Below are positions 49,741-60,468 of a stretch of 64,000 nt of DNA, one piece after another. The position numbers and the translations under genes were made by a program. This stretch comes from Epithemia pelagica (Eukaryota; Bacillariophyta; Bacillariophyceae; Surirellales; Surirellaceae): the NCBI GenBank assembly GCA_946965045.2, contig OX337229.1, forward strand, positions 6,200,001-6,264,000, given 5' to 3'. Below the pieces are notes generated by a model. That model searched no databases, was not told where the DNA came from, and saw only the letters and a list, made by a program, of their open reading frames with translations. Position 1 is the stretch's first letter. Every line of letters starts with the position of its first letter.

Positions 49741-51072
49741 TCATTTTGGATCATTGTTGCTAAAAGAAAAAGAAGGAGAATGATCGAGGCTCGTCTTGTC
49801 CTTTTTGCCATGCCACCACATCTTGTTGTGATGCGGGTTCTTGTTCCACCACCACCTCTTAGGGTGACGCTGCAGCTGCTGGTTCGGCTCGGTTTGGTTC
49901 ACCACCATTCTTCGATTACGGGACGAGTAGTACTCTGGAAAGGACCAGGCCAGGTCTGTGGAGTCCTTTCCTTGTGGTTTTTTTGGCAACTCGTGGAGGA
50001 TTCGCATCAAGGCTTTTTTGTTTTGGGCCGTGGTACCCGTTTGTTGCAAGCGATCCAACACAATGTTGCGCAGATTGCTGGACAAGGCTCGATCCAAGGC
50101 TTGCACGTGCAATTGTTCGACACCAAAGGTTTGAAACAACCAGGACCAACCCAAGGGAGGATCATGGTTTGTACGAGTGTCTGTTTTGTGATTGTAGTAC
50201 TTATTTGAATGGCGATTGCCTCGTCGTTTCCCACCCATGGCAGTAATACTCCTCACCCACGACGACGACGCCAGTGTCACGGCCCGCACGACAGCCACCT
50301 GTGTCGCCGCACCAGTCGGTGCTTGCAGGCGAGACCAACATTGAAACTGCACAAATTCACAGGGTGGCAATTGTCGCACCACTTGCGAGCGAGAAAGAAG
50401 AGTCGCTTTTGTACTGACATGGCTGCTACGGCTGATAGGAGGATTCTCGGACGAAAAGGACCAGGACAATGATCCTGTTTCGGCATCCGTTTCGTCTCCC
50501 CGCCCACGATCTGTACTGCTCCTGCTTGTCCTGCGGCTGCTGCTTGTCGGCAAATGATGCGGCCAGGTTCCGACATCATAACCAATGGTAAAGGCAGCCG
50601 TCGGACACGAGGTCAAATACGAGGCTGTGGAAGAAACAATCCTGGAGTCAACGGAATGGGGCTTGTCGTCGTCCTCCTCTAAATCACGTTCTGGATGTGC
50701 ATGTGTTGGAGGTCGTTTCTTGGCATAATTCCAAACATAGAAGCGACTAGCAGTACTCGAGGAACGATTCTCTGGAATGTCCTGTTGGTTCTTCTTTTTC
50801 TTCTTGCTGGTGTGCTGTTGTCGCTGGTGATGGTGGTTGTTTGGATGCAACCCTCCGTGCTTGTTTCCGTGCTTGTTGCATTCGTAGATTGGGCACAGCC
50901 TCGGGCACGACCATTTTTCGTCCAGTCGTGGTCGTTGTGGCCGCTCGTCAATAATGACGCTGTGTGACTCAACGTTTGTCGCATGGCGGAAGGAGAAGAA
51001 CGACCACGCGATCTTCGACTGCCACCACAGCTCCACGGTATCCACTCGAAGCAGCAGCAGCACCGCCACCAT
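49741..51072 (-). CDS. Hypothetical protein with N-terminal hydrophobic segment
   Basis: The frame is open from 51138 (GTG); the first ATG is at 51072 (MVAVLLLLRVD), giving 443 residues and a signal-anchor-like start. The rest is polar, rich in His, Lys, Ser and Arg, with poly-Lys and Trp/Asn-rich C-terminal runs. A more ordered middle part includes AAFTIGYDVGTW, LPPCEFVQFQCWSRL and VVRAVTLASSSWV. No domain recognised. Length and codon use suggest coding, but antisense frames are also open, so this is tentative. Confidence 0.4.
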   Translation of the reverse strand: MVAVLLLLRVDTVELWWQSKIAWSFFSFRHATNVESHSVIIDERPQRPRLDEKWSCPRLCPIYECNKHGNKHGGLHPNNHHHQRQQHTSKKKKKNQQDIPENRSSSTASRFYVWNYAKKRPPTHAHPERDLEEDDDKPHSVDSRIVSSTASYLTSCPTAAFTIGYDVGTWPHHLPTSSSRRTSRSSTDRGRGDETDAETGSLSWSFSSENPPISRSSHVSTKATLLSRSQVVRQLPPCEFVQFQCWSRLQAPTGAATQVAVVRAVTLASSSWVRSITAMGGKRRGNRHSNKYYNHKTDTRTNHDPPLGWSWLFQTFGVEQLHVQALDRALSSNLRNIVLDRLQQTGTTAQNKKALMRILHELPKKPQGKDSTDLAWSFPEYYSSRNRRMVVNQTEPNQQLQRHPKRWWWNKNPHHNKMWWHGKKDKTSLDHSPSFSFSNNDPK

Positions 51073-51578
51073 TGTCGCCGACAACAGAAGCTGTGTCGTC
51101 GTCTTCTGACAGATACTTCCTTGATGCTTCAAAACCACCCGTCTGATTGCCGTGTTTCAATTTCCGGGTCGTCCATCATTCCTTGACCCGAATTGAATCT
51201 TTCTCCGTCGTTCCTCCATTGTGATCTTTATCTTTCCATCGTTATCTGTCTTCATTGTTGATATTCTTGTCACGACTTTCCCTCATCACTCATCAAACTG
51301 GAAGACATTGCAAATGTAGTTGTAGCTCGATCAAACTATCCAACTCATCGCCGCCCTTTTCAACCTTCACGGTACAGTCCATTCTGAGGCATGCTTGATG
51401 GTCGGAGGAGTGCTAGCACCTTTCGTTGGAGGTGCACTGCGGCTTTACTGTTCATGGTGATGGTGGTGCTATAAGCTATTATGCATTGGTGCGATCGTGA
51501 GCCGGGAGCTCGTAACGTCATTCAACGTCAAGTTACAGGCTTCGACAGAAAAATGGCTTGTAGAGGTCATAGATTGAT

Positions 51579-51870
51579 GGTTGGGAGTCTTACATTATTA
51601 GTAACGATACGTCAAGGGTGAGTCGCCACTCACATTTTACGCGGTTGGAGGTGCACCTCAAAATCATACCATGACTGACCATTAAAATAATCATTGCTAT
51701 ATCATTGCCATATATATTTAACCGTTTCATCAACCGCCATGTTTGCTCAATTGTACTTTTTACTCTAGTGTCCATCCGTTTTCGGTACAGCTGGTCTTTC
51801 TGGAAATTCCCACCCCAGACCCCAAGCCTTACGGCCCACCCGTCCCGTTCATACTGAACTCAGACGAATT
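51579..51870 (+). repeat. Direct repeat copy 1 (about 292 bp)
   Basis: Matches 52196-52486 with roughly 20 differences by eye. Noncoding, with shared landmarks such as TTTTACGCGGTTGGAGGTGC and CCACCCCAGACCCCAAGCC. Confidence 0.92.
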
Positions 51871-52195
51871 GAGCGATTGTGATATGTGTACTGAAATACA
51901 ATATGAGTGCCAATCGAGAGATATAAGGGCTTCTGCTTTTATCGTATACCAATATGCTATTATCAATACCACATGCATCCTGGTCAGCAGAACGAACGAA
52001 GAAAAACAAAATTCATAATATATGCTTTCCTAGTCAATTTATAATTCTTTGTTGCTGTATGATGATAATATGAATTTAACTCTGCCGTTGTAGCGATTCA
52101 TGCCCGTTATCGAACACAGCAATTCTCTCTAACGTCTTGCTACCTGTTCCTACGAGCTTTCAAACAAAAAGTCTTGTTTCAGTCATTCCAGAACG

Positions 52196-52486
52196 GTTGG
52201 GCGTCCTACATTACTACTAGAGATTCGTCAAGGGTAAGTCCCCACTCACATTTTACGCGGTTGGAGGTGCACCTCCAAATCATACCATGACTGACCATTA
52301 AAATATTCATTGCTATATCATTGCCATATATATTTAACCGTTTCATCAACCGCCATGTCTGCTCAATTGTACTTTTTACTCTAGTGTCCGTCCGTTTTCG
52401 GTACAGCTGGTCTTTCTGGAAATTCCCACCCCAGACCCCAAGCCTTCCGGCCCACCCGTCCCGTTCATACTGAACTCAGACGAATT
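52196..52486 (+). repeat. Direct repeat copy 2 (about 291 bp)
   Basis: Second copy, about 325 bp downstream of the first. The ends show no TG/CA or inverted repeat, so it looks like a segmental duplication rather than a solo LTR pair. Confidence 0.92.
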
Positions 52487-52780
52487 TACCGCTTGTACAC
52501 TGGTTCAGAAAAGAGCCTCCCCAAAATTCCATGGGTTGATGGTAGCTTCCATAGCTAGAGGTATCACAGACCTGATTCATTCCGATGGTCTGGTCGCAAG
52601 GATAACTATGAAACATGAATCGATAGAATGGTAAAGGAGGAGCCTTCCGAATGGCATTCATGTTCCTAATATGAGTAGAGCGAAAAGTTTGGTTGGGGCG
52701 TCTAAACAAGAACCAAGTACTCTCGTGTAATGATCAAGCTAGGTAAGTTATACTCCTAGAGGTAGTCAGTCGGACACCAC

Positions 52781-53898
52781 TTACTCCGACACAAACGAAA
52801 CTGCGGCAAGGACACCAAGTGCAACCATAGACATCCACGGCATGGCAACGATTGTTGCAGAGGATTCCTGATCACCATCAGCTTCCACGTCTGGCGGGCA
52901 ACAGGGCTGAGGACGAGCAAATCCAAAGTCAAAGGTTCCCGACACAAAGACTAGATCCAAGGATTGTGCTTCGGTACGATACGTGTCCAGGTCCGCATCG
53001 CTTCCCGTCAACTGAAGACTGACAAATGCTGCGTCCGCAATTTGGACCAAGTCGGGAAACTGAGTGACGGCCGTATTGGTCAAGTGGAACAGGGCCGCGT
53101 CGATATCCCGAAAGTCATTGCGCACAAAAAAAGCTAGTTCCATTCTCTCCATCAAAGAAACGGACCGAAAAGGCATCCGGTTCTTCTTCCTCCATGGTGG
53201 CCAAGATCGTGTCATGAATCAATTTCACTTGAGCGAGGTTGCCATCCTCCTTGGGTACCCATTTGTAGAAAACCGTGACAGCTTCGGAAAGAGGAGCAAG
53301 TTGACGGAGGTTATCGGTCGGATCGCACTCTTGTTCATCGGCAATTGCGTCGAGAAATCGGAATTGCGGTACTTGATCCGGATCATCAATCGCGCAACAG
53401 AGCAAGGGACGTTCGAGTCCGTCGTCCAAAGTGGCAAACTCTGCCGGAATGCCTGCGGCCGACATGGCTTGTTGAAATTCCAGAGGGACGCTTCCCAGAA
53501 TGAAAAAGGTACTGGGCGTGGCCAGCTGTGTCAAAAAGGCAAATTTGGGTGCCACCGTATTGGTAAAGTGAAAGCCAAAGGCATTGGCATCGACAAAGGT
53601 TTCTCGAATATGAAAGGCATTGAGCGCGTCATCGACATAGGCCACGGCCTCCAATGTTCCTGGCTTGCTCTTGCTCTTGAATGTCTTGTAACATGAGTTG
53701 CAACTCGTTCCGAAGCGTATCCAAGGTAGCCGAGTCTGCTGCGGTAAAACTATACGTGACAGTCACCTGATTGGGATCAATGGTTTCAATGGGAGCTTCA
53801 AGCAGACATTCCGGGGGGTTGTCTTCGTTGGCCAAGACATTGCTCAAACTCGAAATCGATAGAAGCAAGTAAGTCGCAGTGGTGAAGAAAGACTTCAT
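52781..53898 (-). pseudogene. Secreted or GPI/membrane-anchored protein with two internal repeats, two frameshifts
   Basis: Starts at ATG 53898 with a signal peptide (MKSFFTTATYLLLSISS). The frame is lost near 53655-53690 and continues one nucleotide later (AVAYVDDALNAFH). It is lost again at a T7 run near 53127-53133 and continues in the third frame (FFVRNDFRDIDAALFH). Each break fits one extra nucleotide. The two continuing parts are internal repeats sharing a pattern DALNAFH...HFTNTVAPKF / DAALFH...HLTNTAVTQF. The C-terminus has a hydrophobic tail (MVALGVLAAVSFV). Function unknown. Either a decaying gene or homopolymer-linked sequencing errors. Confidence 0.6.
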
Positions 53899-55152
53899 GG
53901 TGTTTGTTATGGTTCTTAGGGAGATCTTTTGTAGTCAAGGGGAGAACAAAAGACGCAAAGCAACAAGCGTTAGAAAATCATGTTGGCGATGAGGGATCTT
54001 GAACGGATACTCTATAAACAACCAGAAATTACAAGCGCTTGTGATACTCTTGTCTCCCCAAGTCAACCACTTGCTTCTAGTTCCACTTCTCGTATTGTAC
54101 ACATAAGGAACCTACCTTTTAAGATGGAATGTAACTGTTGCAAACTCTGCAAACAAAGTTTTTATGAGCTCCAATGCAGACGAGCTCTTCTGTGGGTCGA
54201 CCCCGTGGATATTGGTATCAGTAGCATTGCAGCAACTAATTTCCATTTTCACTTTTCACGCCGCAAACTTGTAGCAATGATTCGCTCATCCGAAACAAAG
54301 GGAATTCGGAAGCAGCATCCGGAGCTTCCGACGCAAGCCAGACCATATGCTTAGGCGAAGCCGGCGGATACACAATAGCCTTTTGGTCTTGGTCACGCGA
54401 ATATGCCTTCCCAGCGCCCGGCGGACAGCCGCATCTCGCTATAGAGCTCGTTGACTACAAAATCGGGAATTTGCAAACAAAACAATCGCGGCGGAGCAAT
54501 GAAATGGCTATACCTAGTAAAGAGATTGAAGAATCTCTCGAATCCGAACAACCATCTCCGTGATGGTGGATATCCACTTGACAGATACTCTTCCGTGGGT
54601 AAAAAAGTGTCTGTTTATGCCTCGAGTGACTTTCTAGCATGCCTTGCCCCAGTTGTTCCTTCAAGAATGACCATAATGGTATACACCTCTCCGTTAGCAA
54701 CAGCATCCTTATCCTCTTTGGGGGGAGCCATTGCTAGTCATTCGTGATTTGTGAGCATCTTCAATTCACATAAAAAAACAGCACAATTCGAGTCATCATG
54801 GTCCAAACGCTCAGGGCCCTGAGGTGGAAAGAATGTATCCGTATTGGTTGTTCTTGAATTGATGAATCTCAAGGTTCAACTTGGAGTACTGACAACACGC
54901 AGTGTCATCTATCCTCATCCCTAAGCTGGTATCTTCGCGAAAGACTTACCGCAGATCAGTCGCTGACAAGATCGAAGAATCTATCCACTCTTTGATTTGG
55001 TCCGATAGCTTTGAGGGTATCTTTTTTGTCAAAGAACTCTTGACATTTGAACGGCTGTCGTTGGCCGGTGATCCCCTTGATGGTTGTTGCGAATTACTCC
55101 GATTGCCAATCCATTCTACGATCGTCTCCTTTCCATTGAATCGCGAACAGCA
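53899..55152. other. Spacer upstream of uL15m
   Basis: Divergent intergenic region; short ORFs without domains. Nothing else supported. Confidence 0.5.
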
Positions 55153-56070
55153 ATGTTTTCGAAAGCGCTGGCGACGCGTCGGCTTTTCCTGTCGGCAAGC
55201 AGCAGCATTCGCAGAACACCGACAATAACCTCCTTGGGGTCCATCCCACAACAGTGTCGTGAGATGCTGTCACCTACATTGCAGAGTTGGTTCTCATCTT
55301 CTGCACAAGCGACTACAACAAAACCTGTCCAGTTTCTGTATTTGAACAACCTACATGACAATCCAGGGGCGGTGAAAAAGAAAAAGCGTGTGGGCCGTGG
55401 AAATGGTTCGGGTCGAGGAAAAACCTGTGGACGAGGTCAAAAAGGTCAAAAGGCACGATCGGGCAGTTCCATTCCGGCTTGGTTTGAAGGTGGTCAAACT
55501 CCACTCCACAAGCGTTTGCCCAAGCGTGGCTTCAAATCGAAAAAGAAGAAACCGATTGCTCTCAATCTGGGAACTGTTCTGGACCATGTCGCCATGGGAC
55601 GTCTCCCGGGAGTGGGCGATTCCGAACTGAACCCAATCAACATGTGGCATATGATCGAAGCCGGAATGATTACACCCAACACGACATTGAAACGTGGTGG
55701 TATCAAACTTTTGGCACAAGGCAAAGAACGCATCGACACTCCTCTCCACTTGCTGGTTGGCTGGGCCTCCAAAGAGGCTATTGCGGCCGTGGAACGTGCC
55801 GGAGGAACCGTCACCACCTTTCACTACAACAAGTTGGCCTTAAGAGAACATGTACGAGGACCGGACAAGTACAAACATCGACAAGCCCGGCCTCCACCGA
55901 AATACCAGCCATATTATACCAGTATGCACTGCCGAGGCTATCTCCATCCCGGAATGCAGTTGCGAAAATGGTTTCTAGATCCTGCCAATCAACATCTCAA
56001 GGCCAAATTTGATGAGTTGATAAAAGAGAATAAGGAGAATCGCGTCCAAACGGAAACGGGAGAAGATTAA
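55153..56070 (+). CDS. MRPL15: Mitochondrial ribosomal protein uL15m (L15)
   Basis: 305 residues from ATG 55153; in-frame codons upstream lack ATG. The N-terminus ([21 protein letters not shown]) is an amphipathic, Arg/Ser-rich mitochondrial presequence. The bacterial L15 core is clear: [39 protein letters not shown], and near the end [13 protein letters not shown] mitochondrial-type extension follows (about residues 235-305) with [18 protein letters not shown]. It is a structural protein of the mitoribosome large subunit at the peptide exit region. Single exon. The identification is secure. Confidence 0.95.
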   Translation: MFSKALATRRLFLSASSSIRRTPTITSLGSIPQQCREMLSPTLQSWFSSSAQATTTKPVQFLYLNNLHDNPGAVKKKKRVGRGNGSGRGKTCGRGQKGQKARSGSSIPAWFEGGQTPLHKRLPKRGFKSKKKKPIALNLGTVLDHVAMGRLPGVGDSELNPINMWHMIEAGMITPNTTLKRGGIKLLAQGKERIDTPLHLLVGWASKEAIAAVERAGGTVTTFHYNKLALREHVRGPDKYKHRQARPPPKYQPYYTSMHCRGYLHPGMQLRKWFLDPANQHLKAKFDELIKENKENRVQTETGED

Positions 56071-56166
56071 TTGGATGCACTGTAAATCTCAATAGATACA
56101 AAAAGGAATATTGCCAAGGCTGTTCCCCACGTTCCAAAATTGCCATTAACACGCAATCTTTTCATT

Positions 56167-57625
56167 CTAGTGTTTGTGCTTCTCAACGAGTTCCACTTCA
56201 ACCGGATGTTTTAGTGTCCCATCACCGAGCTCGCTTGGATTCGTCGTCTTTCGCAAAAAGGGTAGGAGCGGTCCAAACTTGGATTCTTGTTTGATGGTGA
56301 GAGGACCCAAATTTGGAACCAAAAATCGCCATTCCCAGTTGGAGGGTATGGCATCGGGAACCAAATCGCTTTCAATAACTCCGCGAAGCTGTGAGAATGT
56401 GGATCGCTTCCGAGATTTGAGCCTCACAAAGCCAATATTTGCCTTGTCAGTAGAAGCATTACGAGAACGCACCACCTTACAGTACATTTCGCCATCCTCT
56501 TCTTCTCCATCCGTGGATATGACGGAATCAACTACCGCCGGTGTCTTTGTTCGTTTGGATGAATTTGGCTTTCGTGCCGTAGCTTCCGATCTGTTTGTTG
56601 GTTTGCTGTCTCCAGATGTCGTCGTAGCACGGCGAGCCTTTCGTCGTTGATCACCCGAACTCCCCTGTTCGACCAGTCGTTCCCCTTTTGTTTTCAAATC
56701 CTTGTCTCCCGAAGCACCTGGTGATTAATGGGGAATGAGCGCCGAAGCTCCTTGATGGTTCCAATCCAGACGGAATTCACGCGGTTTACTCTCTTCAATA
56801 CTTGCCGCATGGAGGGCACATCGAAAGGCGGCAAACCGTGCTTTGGAACTGGCTTTGGCCGTTTTTCCAAGATGACAATCGTCCAGAATTCCTTGTTCCC
56901 ATATCATTATTTTCGACTCGGGCAAAATTTCAAAGGGAGCTTCGGCGCATTCAAAGAAATACACGAGATGTTTCTTCCCCAGATTTTTGGTGGCCTCGAC
57001 TCAGGCAGCTCCAATCGTTAACCTCGGATCGTAAATACACGCTGGCCACCATCCATATCCAACCCCTGAAAAAAAAACAGTTCAGCAACTCATTAGATAT
57101 CTGATGTATCCATTTCACTCGAGTATTTATGTTCAATGACTCACCACCCTGTGCCCAACAAATTTCACCAAATCGTGATTTCCAAGCGTCGGGAAGAACT
57201 GTTACCATTACTTCTAAATTGTCACTTTGTTTGCAGCGATCTGAAAAGCAATTCTTGTCAGTTGCCAGTCGGGTCCGTTCATGATATGATACGATTGCAA
57301 ATTAAGGTGGCGTACCACAGTACCATTCATTTTCTGGAATCTTTTCCAAAAGTGGGACAAGGCAGTACGTGTGGTACTCGCCGTTGTAAATCTCACAAAG
57401 CAACAACTTGTCGTGGTCGTTGTCAAGTCCACAGATGAAGCAACCAGATCCACCATTCTCGTCTCCCTCGATAGTATCGTTATTGTTTACTGCCCCTGAG
57501 AAACGAGAATTTTGCGGAACTGCATGGGAGGGCTGATCTTGTACTGCAGTGGAGCGTGTTTGCCAGTTTGATTGACTCAACTTTGTCCCTTGCGTTTGAA
57601 TGAGCCGTCCATCTTTACTTGCCAT
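56167..57625 (-). pseudogene. PHD finger-PWWP protein pseudogene with three in-frame stops
   Basis: One frame can be followed from ATG 57625 to 56167 using one intron (57066-57144, GTGAGT...CAG). In order: a PHD finger (GCFICGLDNDHDKLLLCE...YHTYCL...WYC), a PWWP domain around the splice site (GEICWAQGG then VGYGWWPACIYDPR and KKHLVYFFECAEAPF), and a basic C-terminus. Stops interrupt it at 57304-57302 (TAA, right after the PHD), 57003-57001 (TGA, inside PWWP) and 56727-56725 (TAA). No frameshift is needed. Two PHD zinc ligands are lost (a Tyr at one Cys position; none after WYC). Intact relatives read histone methyl marks. I judge it a decayed gene. Confidence 0.7.
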
Positions 57626-57639
57626 GGTGCATTGGTCTG

Positions 57640-58020
57640 CTACGGCTGCTGTACTCCTACTACACTGCAAGTCATTTCCAAACCGTTTACCAACAGTTTA
57701 ACTTATACAGTCAATAGTGACAGTTTAAAACTCTTTATAAAAACCCGCCCCCCCAAACCTTATTCGGTTAACCATATTCTCTTATTCTGACAGAAAATCA
57801 CCAATCCAGTTAATAATCGGTAAGTAAAATATAATCAGTTAACCCGGAACGCCTAACTGCTCAAGCTATTCAGTCGATAAGATATTTAATCTGTCACCTC
57901 TCATTATTAGTCAGTCATCAGAGGCATCATCTAACCGGTTAATATTAATCGAAGCAATCAACCGATTATATTGAACTCTTTATTCTGTTAAACTATTCAG
58001 TTACCACATCGTTTTTGTGT
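57640..58020. repeat. AT-rich tract with recurring GTTAA words
   Basis: Irregularly spaced variants of C-G/A-GTTAA (CAGTTTAA, CGGTTAACC, CAGTTAAT, CAGTTAACC, CCGGTTAAT, CTGTTAAAC) recur roughly every 20-40 bp. No gene. Confidence 0.45.
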
Positions 58021-58191
58021 GATGGATCGTCGCGGGACATGAGAGATGGAGAGAGAGACGAGATATATATTAATACATAGAGACAGACACACCACAAAGA
58101 GGAGAGGTTGACGAAAGAACTATTATAAATTTATATTTGGTAGTACCAACTCTCATATATCTCTTTATACCATCACGCCACACCTTTTTCC

Positions 58192-58628
58192 TCATACCAC
58201 TCTTGATTTATTACGTGTCCTCATTGATCTCGTACCTGCTCCTGCTTCCATGTCGTCTTGTTTCATTTTCTCTCTCATCAAATTCACGTAACATTCGTTA
58301 CAATATGCATGTTTACATGGATGACCCGTCACACATGCGTTTTTGCAAGCCATTACCGGATTTGTTTGATTTACCTTTTTACCAAGGCCTCCGAACCTTT
58401 GGTTACATTTTACACATGTCGACGGCCAATTTGTATTTCGATTGTAATAGTCTTCTTTGAAATATGTCGACGTGTCTTGCCGAATCAGAAGGCCCAGATC
58501 ATGATTTTCTTTTGGACATTGTACACATTGCTCTCCCTCTTTCGGACTTCCTGCACACTGATGCTTCTTGGCTTGTTTCCGTGGGGAGACTCGTTTCGGT
58601 GGTGTTAGGATTCTCACCGAAAACTAGG
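58192..58628 (-). CDS. Cys-rich zinc-binding protein, probably a 3' terminal exon
   Basis: The open frame lacks a start ATG; an in-frame TAG ends a CCACCTAG splice-acceptor-like sequence at about 58628, so this is best read as a last exon of about 144 residues. Cysteines are spaced as zinc ligands: CVQCP, STCVKCN, ACKNACVTGHPCKHAYCNECY. Basic ends suggest DNA or RNA contact. No family recognised. Upstream exons would lie where the third Copia element sits, so the gene may have been split by that insertion. Confidence 0.5.
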
Positions 58629-58652
58629 TGGCGAAACCTACAACTCATCGAA

Positions 58653-59360
58653 TGATGCTAGTATTTTATGGCATCCGATGACATTTTCCTAAAAGTGAGA
58701 AAAGAATGTCGGCATGCTCGCGAAACTATAAATTTGGCCACGGCATGCTCGCAGTGCACGCGTTATCGGCGACCGCTCGGATATTAACTATGGCCCAACA
58801 CGTGCGCGCCCAAAACTATCAAGTGCGCGCCTCTACTATCCGAGTACGCGCATCCACGATTCGACCTAACGGTCTATGTAATCAAAGCACGAATCACGAT
58901 CACGCGAGACCATATCTCTGTTCCCACAAATCCAAGAATGCAAACAGCAACGCGCCCAGGACAAGACTTATACCACGACAAAGCAAGAGCTGTTGCATCC
59001 CATACACGTTATCCATCACCCTATACATTCAATATACACCAATGCCGGTCTACTCCAACCAGTGAGGACCTATCACACCAGATCCATGGCCGTATGCAAG
59101 AGCCAGGACTTCGACACCATCAACCACCTTAGTTAGTAATCGTCTCACAATCATTAATATCACCATTTTAACACTCATCTTAAGACTAACCTCTTATCAG
59201 TGGACCGACTGCCCCCACCCACGGCGGACTTCGACTTGCAACTCTTCTCTGACCCGTGGAGGATTGTTGTATCGGTTGGTGATTCGATTGTCGGCTCAAC
59301 GAGCCTTTTACCTATCCTACCTATCTGTCTAACCCCTGTTGAATCGAGAGAAGTTTATCA
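58653..59360 (+). repeat. Copia 3 5' LTR (left end uncertain)
   Basis: The 3' end is fixed by the shared primer-binding site at 59361. The last ~150 bp resemble the end of the element 1 LTR (GACTTCGACTTGC, TTCTCTGACCC, GTATCGGTTGGTGA). About 708 bp if the start at 58653 is right. Confidence 0.5.
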
Positions 59361-59373
59361 GATTAACAGTCTC
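59361..59373 (+). other. Primer-binding site, Copia 3
   Basis: GATTAACAGTCTC, identical to element 1 and directly after the LTR. Confidence 0.65.
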
Positions 59374-59398
59374 ATCGTTTATTTCCGAGAAGCTTTCG

Positions 59399-60154
59399 AT
59401 GTCTCACGACGATTCCAACCTCTCTATTCGACACATCTTTCATTCCTTCCAACAAAGCGGGGAGGAACTCCATCCACCCGTGTCCCATCCGGGCGAGCCC
59501 TTGGTTGAAACTCCGAAACAGACCCCGACTCAGGCCAGTGCTCCGAATCCCTTCCAGACCCCGGACCAAGTGGTCCAGCCTCCTTCGATCCCGACTCAAC
59601 CTTCGACTCCGCCTCGCCGTTTGAACCCTACTCGCACCCGACGTACGAGCCGTCTTCTTACTGCGCATATCCGACACTTCCGCGAGCCGACTGAGTCGAC
59701 TACCGACCCCGACGTGATCCGTTCCACAACCGAACGCGAGATCGATTTCCAGTCCGTCCAACCCGTGACTGACCTTGAGGACATCCAACGACTTCTCGAC
59801 CTCTTGAACCAGTGCTCGAGACGCCGTTTCATTGTCCAAGCCCTGTTGGGCAACCCTGTGGAACCCATCCGTATTCGATTCATCTCCTTTGAACGTCCAA
59901 CCAACTACTTCCACACCATCTGGATCGTCAACTCGACAACGAATCCGCTACCTACCCCGACTACTCGTCTCGACGAGTACGTCTCCTTTGTTCACGAGAT
60001 CCATCTCTGCCAGGATTTCCGTGCGACTATCTACCCTCTCTTCACTCAACACGTGAACCACTTGTTGGAAGACGACGACGTTGAAGAACTAGCCACTACA
60101 GTGACCGATTCCGCATCTCGTCTTCAGTACCGAGCCGAAAGTGACCAAGAATAA
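59399..60154 (+). CDS. Copia 3 ORF1 (extra ORF upstream of gag-pol)
   Basis: 251 residues, ATG at 59399 (MSHDDSNLSIRHIFHSF), no stop. Homologous along its length to the ORF1 of element 1: a Pro/Thr-rich N-terminal third; a basic TRTRRTSRLLTAHIRHFREP segment; a DFQSVQPVTDLEDIQRLLD helix region; a conserved IRFISFERPTNYFHTIWIVN block; YVSFVHEIH and RATIYPL; an acidic end. No known retroelement domain. Lying between LTR and gag-pol, it would be translated first from a full-length RNA. Confidence 0.8.
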   Translation: MSHDDSNLSIRHIFHSFQQSGEELHPPVSHPGEPLVETPKQTPTQASAPNPFQTPDQVVQPPSIPTQPSTPPRRLNPTRTRRTSRLLTAHIRHFREPTESTTDPDVIRSTTEREIDFQSVQPVTDLEDIQRLLDLLNQCSRRRFIVQALLGNPVEPIRIRFISFERPTNYFHTIWIVNSTTNPLPTPTTRLDEYVSFVHEIHLCQDFRATIYPLFTQHVNHLLEDDDVEELATTVTDSASRLQYRAESDQE

Positions 60155-60188
60155 GTAACTTTACGTAGTTTCTACACCAAACCAGACA

Positions 60189-60468
60189 CAAGACCGAGTT
60201 CCGCACATCCGGGTACCCTTGGTCGCACAACACGCCACACATTCCCGTCAAATCGCGAAAATTCGGCGAAAATTTGTTGAAACTCGGCGAAAATTTGTCG
60301 GAATCAACGGAAATTTCCAGGAGTCGCACATCACAACACACATCCGGGTATCATATACGTGGTACATACGTGGCACACGTGGTACATCCGGGTTCACATC
60401 ACATCACACATTAAATAAACCACATCACACCGCACATTAAATAAACATCGAACCAACCAAATAACACC
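60189..60468 (+). promoter_or_regulatory. Conserved spacer between ORF1 and gag-pol, element 3
   Basis: Nearly identical to the equivalent spacer of element 1 (25328-25610), with about five differences by eye, including the same repeated words and the bases around the gag-pol ATG. Function inferred only from conservation. Confidence 0.7.

Noticed and set aside
49332-49811. 159-codon minus-strand ORF
   Set aside because: Overlaps the 3' end of the 49741-51072 frame in another phase and has no domain.
51579-52486. Direct repeats as LTRs of a deleted retroelement
   Set aside because: Ends lack TG/CA, and no primer-binding site or purine tract is visible between them.
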